Assembly: GCF_035083965.1 (NCBI RefSeq) | Contig: NC_089724.1 | Span: 30,526,435 to 30,590,434 of the forward strand | From: Branchiostoma lanceolatum | Taxonomy: Eukaryota > Chordata > Leptocardii > Amphioxiformes > Branchiostomatidae | Length of the DNA: 64,000 bases | Direction of reading: 5' to 3' | Part shown: in pieces, positions 40,701 to 55,241 of the stretch | Position numbering within the stretch: position 1 is the first letter of the stretch | Layout: every line of letters starts with the position of its first letter | The notes under the pieces: generated by a model | What the model was told of the DNA's origin: nothing | Seen by the model: only the letters and a program-made list of their open reading frames with translations | The model's database searches: none | Position numbers and translations under genes: made by a program

Positions 40701-43700
40701 ATAGAAAAAAAATGGAATGATTGACAGGAAAAAAAAAATAAAAAGAGATGCCTACAGCATCCGGTGTTCCCAGGCGGTCTCCCATCCAAGTACTGACCGG
40801 ACTCGACGTTGCTTAACTTCCGAGATCGAACGAGATCGGGTGTATTCAACGTGATATGGCCGTAGGCGAAAGCTACAGTTTTGTTAGGCTACTTATAGAA
40901 AAAAAATGGAATGATTGACAGGAAAAAAAAAATAAAAAGAGATGCCTACAGCATCCGGTGTTCCCAGGCGGTCTCCCATCCAAGTACTGACCGGACTCGA
41001 CGTTGCTTAACTTCCGAGATCGAACGAGATCGGGTGTATTCAACGTGATATGGCCGTAGGCGAAAGCTACAGTTTTGTTAGGCTACTTATAGAAAAAAAA
41101 TGGAATGATTGACAGGAAAAAAAAAAATAAAAAGAGATGCCTACAGCATCCGGTGTTCCCAGGCGGTCTCCCATCCAAGTACTGACCGGACTCGACGTTG
41201 CTTAACTTCCGAGATCGAACGAGATCGGGTGTATTCAACGTGATATGGCCGTAGGCGAAAGCTACAGTTTTGTTAGGCTACTTATAGAAAAAAAATGGAA
41301 TGATTGACAGGAAAAAAAAAATAAAAAGAGATGCCTACAGCATCCGGTGTTCCCAGGCGGTCTCCCATCCAAGTACTGACCGGACTCGACGTTGCTTAAC
41401 TTCCGAGATCGAACGAGATCGGGTGTATTCAACGTGATATGGCCGTAGGCGAAAGCTACAGTTTTGTTAGGCTACTTATAGAAAAAAAATGGAATGATTG
41501 ACAGGAAAAAAAAAATAAAAAGAGATGCCTACAGCATCCGGTGTTCCCAGGCGGTCTCCCATCCAAGTACTGACCGGACTCGACGTTGCTTAACTTCCGA
41601 GATCGAACGAGATCGGGTGTATTCAACGTGATATGGCCGTAGGCGAAAGCTACAGTTTTGTTAGGCTACTTATAGAAAAAAAATGGAATGATTGACAGGA
41701 AAAAAAAAATAAAAAGAGATGCCTACAGCATCCGGTGTTCCCAGGCGGTCTCCCATCCAAGTACTGACCGGACTCGACGTTGCTTAACTTCCGAGATCGA
41801 ACGAGATCGGGTGTATTCAACGTGATATGGCCGTAGGCGAAAGCTACAGTTTTGTTAGGCTACTTATAGAAAAAAAATGGAATGATTGACAGGAAAAAAA
41901 AAATAAAAAGAGATGCCTACAGCATCCGGTGTTCCCAGGCGGTCTCCCATCCAAGTACTGACCGGACTCGACGTTGCTTAACTTCCGAGATCGAACGAGA
42001 TCGGGTGTATTCAACGTGATATGGCCGTAGGCGAAAGCTACAGTTTTGTTAGGCTACTTATAGAAAAAAAATGGAATGATTGACAGGAAAAAAAAAATAA
42101 AAAGAGATGCCTACAGCATCCGGTGTTCCCAGGCGGTCTCCCATCCAAGTACTGACCGGACTCGACGTTGCTTAACTTCCGAGATCGAACGAGATCGGGT
42201 GTATTCAACGTGATATGGCCGTAGGCGAAAGCTACAGTTTTGTTAGGCTACTTATAGAAAAAAAATGGAATGATTGACAGGAAAAAAAAAATAAAAAGAG
42301 ATGCCTACAGCATCCGGTGTTCCCAGGCGGTCTCCCATCCAAGTACTGACCGGACTCGACGTTGCTTAACTTCCGAGATCGAACGAGATCGGGTGTATTC
42401 AACGTGATATGGCCGTAGGCGAAAGCTACAGTTTTGTTAGGCTACTTATAGAAAAAAAATGGAATGATTGACAGGAAAAAAAAAATAAAAAGAGATGCCT
42501 ACAGCATCCGGTGTTCCCAGGCGGTCTCCCATCCAAGTACTGACCGGACTCGACGTTGCTTAACTTCCGAGATCGAACGAGATCGGGTGTATTCAACGTG
42601 ATATGGCCGTAGGCGAAAGCTACAGTTTTGTTAGGCTACTTATAGAAAAAAAATGGAATGATTGACAGGAAAAAAAAAATAAAAAGAGATGCCTACAGCA
42701 TCCGGTGTTCCCAGGCGGTCTCCCATCCAAGTACTGACCGGACTCGACGTTGCTTAACTTCCGAGATCGAACGAGATCGGGTGTATTCAACGTGATATGG
42801 CCGTAGGCGAAAGCTACAGTTTTGTTAGGCTACTTATAGAAAAAAAATGGAATGATTGACAGGAAAAAAAAAATAAAAAGAGATGCCTACAGCATCCGGT
42901 GTTCCCAGGCGGTCTCCCATCCAAGTACTGACCGGACTCGACGTTGCTTAACTTCCGAGATCGAACGAGATCGGGTGTATTCAACGTGATATGGCCGTAG
43001 GCGAAAGCTACAGTTTTGTTAGGCTACTTATAGAAAAAAAATGGAATGATTGACAGGAAAAAAAAAATAAAAAGAGATGCCTACAGCATCCGGTGTTCCC
43101 AGGCGGTCTCCCATCCAAGTACTGACCGGACTCGACGTTGCTTAACTTCCGAGATCGAACGAGATCGGGTGTATTCAACGTGATATGGCCGTAGGCGAAA
43201 GCTACAGTTTTGTTAGGCTACTTATAGAAAAAAAATGGAATGATTGACAGGAAAAAAAAAATAAAAAGAGATGCCTACAGCATCCGGTGTTCCCAGGCGG
43301 TCTCCCATCCAAGTACTGACCGGACTCGACGTTGCTTAACTTCCGAGATCGAACGAGATCGGGTGTATTCAACGTGATATGGCCGTAGGCGAAAGCTACA
43401 GTTTTGTTAGGCTACTTATAGAAAAAAAATGGAATGATTGACAGGAAAAAAAAAATAAAAAGAGATGCCTACAGCATCCGGTGTTCCCAGGCGGTCTCCC
43501 ATCCAAGTACTGACCGGACTCGACGTTGCTTAACTTCCGAGATCGAACGAGATCGGGTGTATTCAACGTGATATGGCCGTAGGCGAAAGCTACAGTTTTG
43601 TTAGGCTACTTATAGAAAAAAAATGGAATGATTGACAGGAAAAAAAAAATAAAAAGAGATGCCTACAGCATCCGGTGTTCCCAGGCGGTCTCCCATCCAA

Positions 43701-46700
43701 GTACTGACCGGACTCGACGTTGCTTAACTTCCGAGATCGAACGAGATCGGGTGTATTCAACGTGATATGGCCGTAGGCGAAAGCTACAGTTTTGTTAGGC
43801 TACTTATAGAAAAAAAATGGAATGATTGACAGGAAAAAAAAAATAAAAAGAGATGCCTACAGCATCCGGTGTTCCCAGGCGGTCTCCCATCCAAGTACTG
43901 ACCGGACTCGACGTTGCTTAACTTCCGAGATCGAACGAGATCGGGTGTATTCAACGTGATATGGCCGTAGGCGAAAGCTACAGTTTTGTTAGGCTACTTA
44001 TAGAAAAAAAATGGAATGATTGACAGGAAAAAAAAAATAAAAAGAGATGCCTACAGCATCCGGTGTTCCCAGGCGGTCTCCCATCCAAGTACTGACCGGA
44101 CTCGACGTTGCTTAACTTCCGAGATCGAACGAGATCGGGTGTATTCAACGTGATATGGCCGTAGGCGAAAGCTACAGTTTTGTTAGGCTACTTATAGAAA
44201 AAAAATGGAATGATTGACAGGAAAAAAAAAATAAAAAGAGATGCCTACAGCATCCGGTGTTCCCAGGCGGTCTCCCATCCAAGTACTGACCGGACTCGAC
44301 GTTGCTTAACTTCCGAGATCGAACGAGATCGGGTGTATTCAACGTGATATGGCCGTAGGCGAAAGCTACAGTTTTGTTAGGCTACTTATAGAAAAAAAAT
44401 GGAATGATTGACAGGAAAAAAAAAATAAAAAGAGATGCCTACAGCATCCGGTGTTCCCAGGCGGTCTCCCATCCAAGTACTGACCGGACTCGACGTTGCT
44501 TAACTTCCGAGATCGAACGAGATCGGGTGTATTCAACGTGATATGGCCGTAGGCGAAAGCTACAGTTTTGTTAGGCTACTTATAGAAAAAAAATGGAATG
44601 ATTGACAGGAAAAAAAAAATAAAAAGAGATGCCTACAGCATCCGGTGTTCCCAGGCGGTCTCCCATCCAAGTACTGACCGGACTCGACGTTGCTTAACTT
44701 CCGAGATCGAACGAGATCGGGTGTATTCAACGTGATATGGCCGTAGGCGAAAGCTACAGTTTTGTTAGGCTACTTATAGAAAAAAAATGGAATGATTGAC
44801 AGGAAAAAAAAAATAAAAAGAGATGCCTACAGCATCCGGTGTTCCCAGGCGGTCTCCCATCCAAGTACTGACCGGACTCGACGTTGCTTAACTTCCGAGA
44901 TCGAACGAGATCGGGTGTATTCAACGTGATATGGCCGTAGGCGAAAGCTACAGTTTTGTTAGGCTACTTATAGAAAAAAAATGGAATGATTGACAGGAAA
45001 AAAAAAATAAAAAGAGATGCCTACAGCATCCGGTGTTCCCAGGCGGTCTCCCATCCAAGTACTGACCGGACTCGACGTTGCTTAACTTCCGAGATCGAAC
45101 GAGATCGGGTGTATTCAACGTGATATGGCCGTAGGCGAAAGCTACAGTTTTGTTAGGCTACTTATAGAAAAAAAATGGAATGATTGACAGGAAAAAAAAA
45201 ATAAAAAGAGATGCCTACAGCATCCGGTGTTCCCAGGCGGTCTCCCATCCAAGTACTGACCGGACTCGACGTTGCTTAACTTCCGAGATCGAACGAGATC
45301 GGGTGTATTCAACGTGATATGGCCGTAGGCGAAAGCTACAGTTTTGTTAGGCTACTTATAGAAAAAAAATGGAATGATTGACAGGAAAAAAAAAATAAAA
45401 AGAGATGCCTACAGCATCCGGTGTTCCCAGGCGGTCTCCCATCCAAGTACTGACCGGACTCGACGTTGCTTAACTTCCGAGATCGAACGAGATCGGGTGT
45501 ATTCAACGTGATATGGCCGTAGGCGAAAGCTACAGTTTTGTTAGGCTACTTATAGAAAAAAAATGGAATGATTGACAGGAAAAAAAAAATAAAAAGAGAT
45601 GCCTACAGCATCCGGTGTTCCCAGGCGGTCTCCCATCCAAGTACTGACCGGACTCGACGTTGCTTAACTTCCGAGATCGAACGAGATCGGGTGTATTCAA
45701 CGTGATATGGCCGTAGGCGAAAGCTACAGTTTTGTTAGGCTACTTATAGAAAAAAAATGGAATGATTGACAGGAAAAAAAAAATAAAAAGAGATGCCTAC
45801 AGCATCCGGTGTTCCCAGGCGGTCTCCCATCCAAGTACTGACCGGACTCGACGTTGCTTAACTTCCGAGATCGAACGAGATCGGGTGTATTCAACGTGAT
45901 ATGGCCGTAGGCGAAAGCTACAGTTTTGTTAGGCTACTTATAGAAAAAAAATGGAATGATTGACAGGAAAAAAAAAATAAAAAGAGATGCCTACAGCATC
46001 CGGTGTTCCCAGGCGGTCTCCCATCCAAGTACTGACCGGACTCGACGTTGCTTAACTTCCGAGATCGAACGAGATCGGGTGTATTCAACGTGATATGGCC
46101 GTAGGCGAAAGCTACAGTTTTGTTAGGCTACTTATAGAAAAAAAATGGAATGATTGACAGGAAAAAAAAAATAAAAAGAGATGCCTACAGCATCCGGTGT
46201 TCCCAGGCGGTCTCCCATCCAAGTACTGACCGGACTCGACGTTGCTTAACTTCCGAGATCGAACGAGATCGGGTGTATTCAACGTGATATGGCCGTAGGC
46301 GAAAGCTACAGTTTTGTTAGGCTACTTATAGAAAAAAAATGGAATGATTGACAGGAAAAAAAAAATAAAAAGAGATGCCTACAGCATCCGGTGTTCCCAG
46401 GCGGTCTCCCATCCAAGTACTGACCGGACTCGACGTTGCTTAACTTCCGAGATCGAACGAGATCGGGTGTATTCAACGTGATATGGCCGTAGGCGAAAGC
46501 TACAGTTTTGTTAGGCTACTTATAGAAAAAAAATGGAATGATTGACAGGAAAAAAAAAATAAAAAGAGATGCCTACAGCATCCGGTGTTCCCAGGCGGTC
46601 TCCCATCCAAGTACTGACCGGACTCGACGTTGCTTAACTTCCGAGATCGAACGAGATCGGGTGTATTCAACGTGATATGGCCGTAGGCGAAAGCTACAGT

Positions 46701-49700
46701 TTTGTTAGGCTACTTATAGAAAAAAAATGGAATGATTGACAGGAAAAAAAAAATAAAAAGAGATGCCTACAGCATCCGGTGTTCCCAGGCGGTCTCCCAT
46801 CCAAGTACTGACCGGACTCGACGTTGCTTAACTTCCGAGATCGAACGAGATCGGGTGTATTCAACGTGATATGGCCGTAGGCGAAAGCTACAGTTTTGTT
46901 AGGCTACTTATAGAAAAAAAATGGAATGATTGACAGGAAAAAAAAAATAAAAAGAGATGCCTACAGCATCCGGTGTTCCCAGGCGGTCTCCCATCCAAGT
47001 ACTGACCGGACTCGACGTTGCTTAACTTCCGAGATCGAACGAGATCGGGTGTATTCAACGTGATATGGCCGTAGGCGAAAGCTACAGTTTTGTTAGGCTA
47101 CTTATAGAAAAAAAATGGAATGATTGACAGGAAAAAAAAAATAAAAAGAGATGCCTACAGCATCCGGTGTTCCCAGGCGGTCTCCCATCCAAGTACTGAC
47201 CGGACTCGACGTTGCTTAACTTCCGAGATCGAACGAGATCGGGTGTATTCAACGTGATATGGCCGTAGGCGAAAGCTACAGTTTTGTTAGGCTACTTATA
47301 GAAAAAAAATGGAATGATTGACAGGAAAAAAAAAATAAAAAGAGATGCCTACAGCATCCGGTGTTCCCAGGCGGTCTCCCATCCAAGTACTGACCGGACT
47401 CGACGTTGCTTAACTTCCGAGATCGAACGAGATCGGGTGTATTCAACGTGATATGGCCGTAGGCGAAAGCTACAGTTTTGTTAGGCTACTTATAGAAAAA
47501 AAATGGAATGATTGACAGGAAAAAAAAAATAAAAAGAGATGCCTACAGCATCCGGTGTTCCCAGGCGGTCTCCCATCCAAGTACTGACCGGACTCGACGT
47601 TGCTTAACTTCCGAGATCGAACGAGATCGGGTGTATTCAACGTGATATGGCCGTAGGCGAAAGCTACAGTTTTGTTAGGCTACTTATAGAAAAAAAATGG
47701 AATGATTGACAGGAAAAAAAAAATAAAAAGAGATGCCTACAGCATCCGGTGTTCCCAGGCGGTCTCCCATCCAAGTACTGACCGGACTCGACGTTGCTTA
47801 ACTTCCGAGATCGAACGAGATCGGGTGTATTCAACGTGATATGGCCGTAGGCGAAAGCTACAGTTTTGTTAGGCTACTTATAGAAAAAAAATGGAATGAT
47901 TGACAGGAAAAAAAAAATAAAAAGAGATGCCTACAGCATCCGGTGTTCCCAGGCGGTCTCCCATCCAAGTACTGACCGGACTCGACGTTGCTTAACTTCC
48001 GAGATCGAACGAGATCGGGTGTATTCAACGTGATATGGCCGTAGGCGAAAGCTACAGTTTTGTTAGGCTACTTATAGAAAAAAAATGGAATGATTGACAG
48101 GAAAAAAAAAATAAAAAGAGATGCCTACAGCATCCGGTGTTCCCAGGCGGTCTCCCATCCAAGTACTGACCGGACTCGACGTTGCTTAACTTCCGAGATC
48201 GAACGAGATCGGGTGTATTCAACGTGATATGGCCGTAGGCGAAAGCTACAGTTTTGTTAGGCTACTTATAGAAAAAAAATGGAATGATTGACAGGAAAAA
48301 AAAAATAAAAAGAGATGCCTACAGCATCCGGTGTTCCCAGGCGGTCTCCCATCCAAGTACTGACCGGACTCGACGTTGCTTAACTTCCGAGATCGAACGA
48401 GATCGGGTGTATTCAACGTGATATGGCCGTAGGCGAAAGCTACAGTTTTGTTAGGCTACTTATAGAAAAAAAATGGAATGATTGACAGGAAAAAAAAAAT
48501 AAAAAGAGATGCCTACAGCATCCGGTGTTCCCAGGCGGTCTCCCATCCAAGTACTGACCGGACTCGACGTTGCTTAACTTCCGAGATCGAACGAGATCGG
48601 GTGTATTCAACGTGATATGGCCGTAGGCGAAAGCTACAGTTTTGTTAGGCTACTTATAGAAAAAAAATGGAATGATTGACAGGAAAAAAAAAATAAAAAG
48701 AGATGCCTACAGCATCCGGTGTTCCCAGGCGGTCTCCCATCCAAGTACTGACCGGACTCGACGTTGCTTAACTTCCGAGATCGAACGAGATCGGGTGTAT
48801 TCAACGTGATATGGCCGTAGGCGAAAGCTACAGTTTTGTTAGGCTACTTATAGAAAAAAAATGGAATGATTGACAGGAAAAAAAAAATAAAAAGAGATGC
48901 CTACAGCATCCGGTGTTCCCAGGCGGTCTCCCATCCAAGTACTGACCGGACTCGACGTTGCTTAACTTCCGAGATCGAACGAGATCGGGTGTATTCAACG
49001 TGATATGGCCGTAGGCGAAAGCTACAGTTTTGTTAGGCTACTTATAGAAAAAAAATGGAATGATTGACAGGAAAAAAAAAATAAAAAGAGATGCCTACAG
49101 CATCCGGTGTTCCCAGGCGGTCTCCCATCCAAGTACTGACCGGACTCGACGTTGCTTAACTTCCGAGATCGAACGAGATCGGGTGTATTCAACGTGATAT
49201 GGCCGTAGGCGAAAGCTACAGTTTTGTTAGGCTACTTATAGAAAAAAAATGGAATGATTGACAGGAAAAAAAAAATAAAAAGAGATGCCTACAGCATCCG
49301 GTGTTCCCAGGCGGTCTCCCATCCAAGTACTGACCGGACTCGACGTTGCTTAACTTCCGAGATCGAACGAGATCGGGTGTATTCAACGTGATATGGCCGT
49401 AGGCGAAAGCTACAGTTTTGTTAGGCTACTTATAGAAAAAAAATGGAATGATTGACAGGAAAAAAAAAAATAAAAAGAGATGCCTACAGCATCCGGTGTT
49501 CCCAGGCGGTCTCCCATCCAAGTACTGACCGGACTCGACGTTGCTTAACTTCCGAGATCGAACGAGATCGGGTGTATTCAACGTGATATGGCCGTAGGCG
49601 AAAGCTACAGTTTTGTTAGGCTACTTATAGAAAAAAAATGGAATGATTGACAGGAAAAAAAAAATAAAAAGAGATGCCTACAGCATCCGGTGTTCCCAGG

Positions 49701-52700
49701 CGGTCTCCCATCCAAGTACTGACCGGACTCGACGTTGCTTAACTTCCGAGATCGAACGAGATCGGGTGTATTCAACGTGATATGGCCGTAGGCGAAAGCT
49801 ACAGTTTTGTTAGGCTACTTATAGAAAAAAAATGGAATGATTGACAGGAAAAAAAAAATAAAAAGAGATGCCTACAGCATCCGGTGTTCCCAGGCGGTCT
49901 CCCATCCAAGTACTGACCGGACTCGACGTTGCTTAACTTCCGAGATCGAACGAGATCGGGTGTATTCAACGTGATATGGCCGTAGGCGAAAGCTACAGTT
50001 TTGTTAGGCTACTTATAGAAAAAAAATGGAATGATTGACAGGAAAAAAAAAATAAAAAGAGATGCCTACAGCATCCGGTGTTCCCAGGCGGTCTCCCATC
50101 CAAGTACTGACCGGACTCGACGTTGCTTAACTTCCGAGATCGAACGAGATCGGGTGTATTCAACGTGATATGGCCGTAGGCGAAAGCTACAGTTTTGTTA
50201 GGCTACTTATAGAAAAAAAATGGAATGATTGACAGGAAAAAAAAAATAAAAAGAGATGCCTACAGCATCCGGTGTTCCCAGGCGGTCTCCCATCCAAGTA
50301 CTGACCGGACTCGACGTTGCTTAACTTCCGAGATCGAACGAGATCGGGTGTATTCAACGTGATATGGCCGTAGGCGAAAGCTACAGTTTTGTTAGGCTAC
50401 TTATAGAAAAAAAATGGAATGATTGACAGGAAAAAAAAAATAAAAAGAGATGCCTACAGCATCCGGTGTTCCCAGGCGGTCTCCCATCCAAGTACTGACC
50501 GGACTCGACGTTGCTTAACTTCCGAGATCGAACGAGATCGGGTGTATTCAACGTGATATGGCCGTAGGCGAAAGCTACAGTTTTGTTAGGCTACTTATAG
50601 AAAAAAAATGGAATGATTGACAGGAAAAAAAAAATAAAAAGAGATGCCTACAGCATCCGGTGTTCCCAGGCGGTCTCCCATCCAAGTACTGACCGGACTC
50701 GACGTTGCTTAACTTCCGAGATCGAACGAGATCGGGTGTATTCAACGTGATATGGCCGTAGGCGAAAGCTACAGTTTTGTTAGGCTACTTATAGAAAAAA
50801 AATGGAATGATTGACAGGAAAAAAAAAATAAAAAGAGATGCCTACAGCATCCGGTGTTCCCAGGCGGTCTCCCATCCAAGTACTGACCGGACTCGACGTT
50901 GCTTAACTTCCGAGATCGAACGAGATCGGGTGTATTCAACGTGATATGGCCGTAGGCGAAAGCTACAGTTTTGTTAGGCTACTTATAGAAAAAAAATGGA
51001 ATGATTGACAGGAAAAAAAAAATAAAAAGAGATGCCTACAGCATCCGGTGTTCCCAGGCGGTCTCCCATCCAAGTACTGACCGGACTCGACGTTGCTTAA
51101 CTTCCGAGATCGAACGAGATCGGGTGTATTCAACGTGATATGGCCGTAGGCGAAAGCTACAGTTTTGTTAGGCTACTTATAGAAAAAAAATGGAATGATT
51201 GACAGGAAAAAAAAAATAAAAAGAGATGCCTACAGCATCCGGTGTTCCCAGGCGGTCTCCCATCCAAGTACTGACCGGACTCGACGTTGCTTAACTTCCG
51301 AGATCGAACGAGATCGGGTGTATTCAACGTGATATGGCCGTAGGCGAAAGCTACAGTTTTGTTAGGCTACTTATAGAAAAAAAATGGAATGATTGACAGG
51401 AAAAAAAAAATAAAAAGAGATGCCTACAGCATCCGGTGTTCCCAGGCGGTCTCCCATCCAAGTACTGACCGGACTCGACGTTGCTTAACTTCCGAGATCG
51501 AACGAGATCGGGTGTATTCAACGTGATATGGCCGTAGGCGAAAGCTACAGTTTTGTTAGGCTACTTATAGAAAAAAAATGGAATGATTGACAGGAAAAAA
51601 AAAATAAAAAGAGATGCCTACAGCATCCGTGTTCCCAGGCGGTCTCCCATCCAAGTACTGACCGGACTCGACGTTGCTTAACTTCCGAGATCGAACGAGA
51701 TCGGGTGTATTCAACGTGATATGGCCGTAGGCGAAAGCTACAGTTTTGTTAGGCTACTTATAGAAAAAAAATGGAATGATTGACAGGAAAAAAAAAATAA
51801 AAAGAGATGCCTACAGCATCCGGTGTTCCCAGGCGGTCTCCCATCCAAGTACTGACCGGACTCGACGTTGCTTAACTTCCGAGATCGAACGAGATCGGGT
51901 GTATTCAACGTGATATGGCCGTAGGCGAAAGCTACAGTTTTGTTAGGCTACTTATAGAAAAAAAATGGAATGATTGACAGGAAAAAAAAATAAAAAGAGA
52001 TGCCTACAGCATCCGGTGTTCCCAGGCGGTCTCCCATCCAAGTACTGACCGACTCGACGTTGCTTAACTTCCGAGATCGAACGAGATCGGGTGTATTCAA
52101 CGTGATATGGCCGTAGGCGAAAGCTACAGTTTTGTTAGGCTACTTATAGAAAAAAAATGGAATGATTGACAGGAAAAAAAAAATAAAAAGAGATGCCTAC
52201 AGCATCCGGTGTTCCCAGGCGGTCTCCCATCCAAGTACTGACCGGACTCGACGTTGCTTAACTTCCGAGATCGAACGAGATCGGGTGTATTCAACGTGAT
52301 ATGGCCGTAGGCGAAAGCTACAGTTTTGTTAGGCTACTTATAGAAAAAAAATGGAATGATTGACAGGAAAAAAAAAATAAAAAGAGATGCCTACAGCATC
52401 CGGTGTTCCAGGCGGTCTCCATCCAAGTACTGACCGGACTCGACGTTGCTTAACTTCCGAGATCGAACGAGATCGGGTGTATTCAACGTGATATGGCCGT
52501 AGGCGAAAGCTACAGTTTTGTTAGGCTACTTATAGAAAAAAAATGGAATGATTGACAGGAAAAAAAAAAATAAAAAGAGATGCCTACAGCATCCGGTGTT
52601 CCCAGGCGGTCTCCCATCCAAGTACTGACCGGACTCGACGTTGCTTAACTTCCGAGATCGAACGAGATCGGGTGTATTCAACGTGATATGGCCGTAGGCG

Positions 52701-55141
52701 AAAGCTACAGTTTTGTTAGGCTACTTATAGAAAAAAAATGGAATGATTGACAGGAAAAAAAAATAAAAAGAGATGCCTACAGCATCCGGTGTTCCCAGGC
52801 GGTCTCCCATCCAAGTACTGACCGGACTCGACGTTGCTTAACTTCCGAGATCGAACGAGATCGGGTGTATTCAACGTGATATGGCCGTAGGCGAAAGCTA
52901 CAGTTTTGTTAGGCTACTTATAGAAAAAAAATGGAATGATTGACAGGAAAAAAAAATAAAAAGAGATGCCTACAGCATCCGGTGTTCCAGGCGGTCTCCC
53001 ATCCAAGTACTGACCGGACTCGACGTTGCTTAACTTCCGAGATCGAACGAGATCGGTGTATTCAACGTGATATGGCCGTAGGCGAAAGCTACAGTTTTGT
53101 TAGGCTACTTATAGAAAAAAAATGGAATGATTGACAGGAAAAAAAAAATAAAAAGAGATGCCTACAGCATCCGGTGTTCCCAGGCGGTCTCCCATCCAAG
53201 TACTGACCGGACTCGACGTTGCTTAACTTCCGAGATCGAACGAGATCGGGTGTATTCAACGTGATATGGCCGTAGGCGAAAGCTACAGTTTTGTTAGGCT
53301 ACTTATAGAAAAAAAATGAATGATTGACAGGAAAAAAAAAATAAAAAGAGATGCCTACAGCATCCGGTGTTCCCAGGCGGTCTCCCATCCAAGTACTGAC
53401 CGGACTCGACGTTGCTTAACTTCCGAGATCGAACGAGATCGGGTGTATTCAACGTGATATGGCCGTAGGCGAAGCTACAGTTTTGTTAGGCTACTTATAG
53501 AAAAAAAATGGAATGATTGACAGGAAAAAAAAAATAAAAAGAGATGCCTACAGCATCCGGTGTTCCCAGGCGGTCTCCCATCCAAGTACTGACCGGACTC
53601 GACGTTGCTTAACTTCCGAGATCGAACGAGATCGGTGTATTCAACGTGATATGGCCGTAGGCGAAAGCTACAGTTTTGTTAGGCTACTTATAGAAAAAAA
53701 ATGGAATGATTGACAGGAAAAAAAAAATAAAAAGAGATGCCTACAGCATCCGGTGTTCCCAGGCGGTCTCCCATCCAAGTACTGACCGGACTCGACGTTG
53801 CTTAACTTCCGAGATCGAACGAGATCGGGTGTATTCACGTGATATGGCCGTAGGCGAAAGCTACAGTTTTGTTAGGCTACTTATAGAAAAAAAATGGAAT
53901 GATTGACAGAAAAAAAAAATAAAAAGAGATGCCTACAGCATCCGGTGTTCCCAGGCGTCTCCCATCCAAGTACTGACCGGACTCGACGTTGCTTAACTTC
54001 CGAGATCGAACGAGATCGGGTGTATTCAACGTGATATGGCCGTAGGCGAAAGCTACAGTTTTGTTAGGCTACTTATAGAAAAAAAATGGAATGATTGACA
54101 GGAAAAAAAAAATAAAAAGAGATGCCTACAGCATCCGGTGTTCCCAGGCGTCTCCCATCCAAGTACTGACCGGACTCGACGTTGCTTAACTTCCGAGATC
54201 GAACGAGATCGGGTGTATTCAACGTGATATGGCCGTAGGCGAAAGCTACAGTTTTGTTAGGCTACTTATAGAAAAAAATGGATGATTGTACAGGAAAAAA
54301 AAAATAAAAAGAGATGCCTACAGCATCCGGTGTTCCAAGGCGGTCTCCCATCCAAGTACTGACCGGACTCGACGTTGCTTAACTTCCGAGATCGAACGAG
54401 ATCGGGTGTATTCAACGTGATATGGCCGTAGGCGAAAGCTACAGTTTTGTTAGGCTACTTATAGAAAAAAAATGGAATGATTGACAGGAAAAAAAAATAA
54501 AAAGAGATGCCTACAGCATCCGGTGTTCCCAGGCGGTCTCCATCCAAGTACTGACCGGACTCGACGTTGCTTACTTCCGAGATCGAACGAGATCGGGTGT
54601 ATTCAACGTGATATGGCCGTAGGCGAAAGCTACAGTTTTGTTAGGCTACTTATAGCAAAAAAATGGATGATTGACAGGAAAAAAAAATAAAAAGAGATGC
54701 CTACAGCATCCCGGTGTTCCCAGGCGGTCTCCCATCCAAGTACTGACCGGACTCGACGTTGCTTAACTTCCGAGATCGAACGAGATCGGGTGTATTCAAC
54801 GTGATATGGCCGTAGGCGAAGCTAAAGTTTTGTAAGGCTACTTATAGAAAAAAATGGAATGATTGACAGGAAAAAAAAAATAAAAAGAGGATGCTACAGC
54901 ATCCGGTGTTCCAGGCGGTCTCCCATCCAAGAACTGACCGGACTCGACGTGCATTAACTTCCGAGATCGAACGAGATCGGGTGTATTCAACGTGATATGG
55001 CCGTAGGCGAAAGCTACAGTTTTGTTAGGCTACTATAGGAAAAAAATGGAATGTATTGACAGGAAAAAAAAATAAAAAGAGATGCCTACAGCATCCGGTG
55101 TTCCCCCAGGCGGTCTCCCATCAAGTACTGACCGGACTCGA
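37755..55141 (-). rRNA. Tandem 5S rDNA array on the minus strand (89 further copies and a partial)
   Basis: Counting the 5' ends of the gene (GCCTACGGCC on the minus strand): 37754, 37949, 38144 and so on to 55008 gives 90 copies including the truncated border copy, plus one cut by the gap (55081-55141). From 41256 to 49404 every period I checked is exactly 194 bp, with identical sequence by eye. Near the border units are 194-195 bp because of the A-run. From about 51600 onward single-base losses accumulate in almost every unit. Confidence 0.97.
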
Positions 55142-55241
55142 NNNNNNNNNNNNNNNNNNNNNNNNNNNNNNNNNNNNNNNNNNNNNNNNNNNNNNNNNNN
55201 NNNNNNNNNNNNNNNNNNNNNNNNNNNNNNNNNNNNNNNNN
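55142..55241. other. Assembly gap (100 N)
   Basis: Exactly 100 N. 5S repeats lie on both sides but in opposite orientation. Confidence 0.99.
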
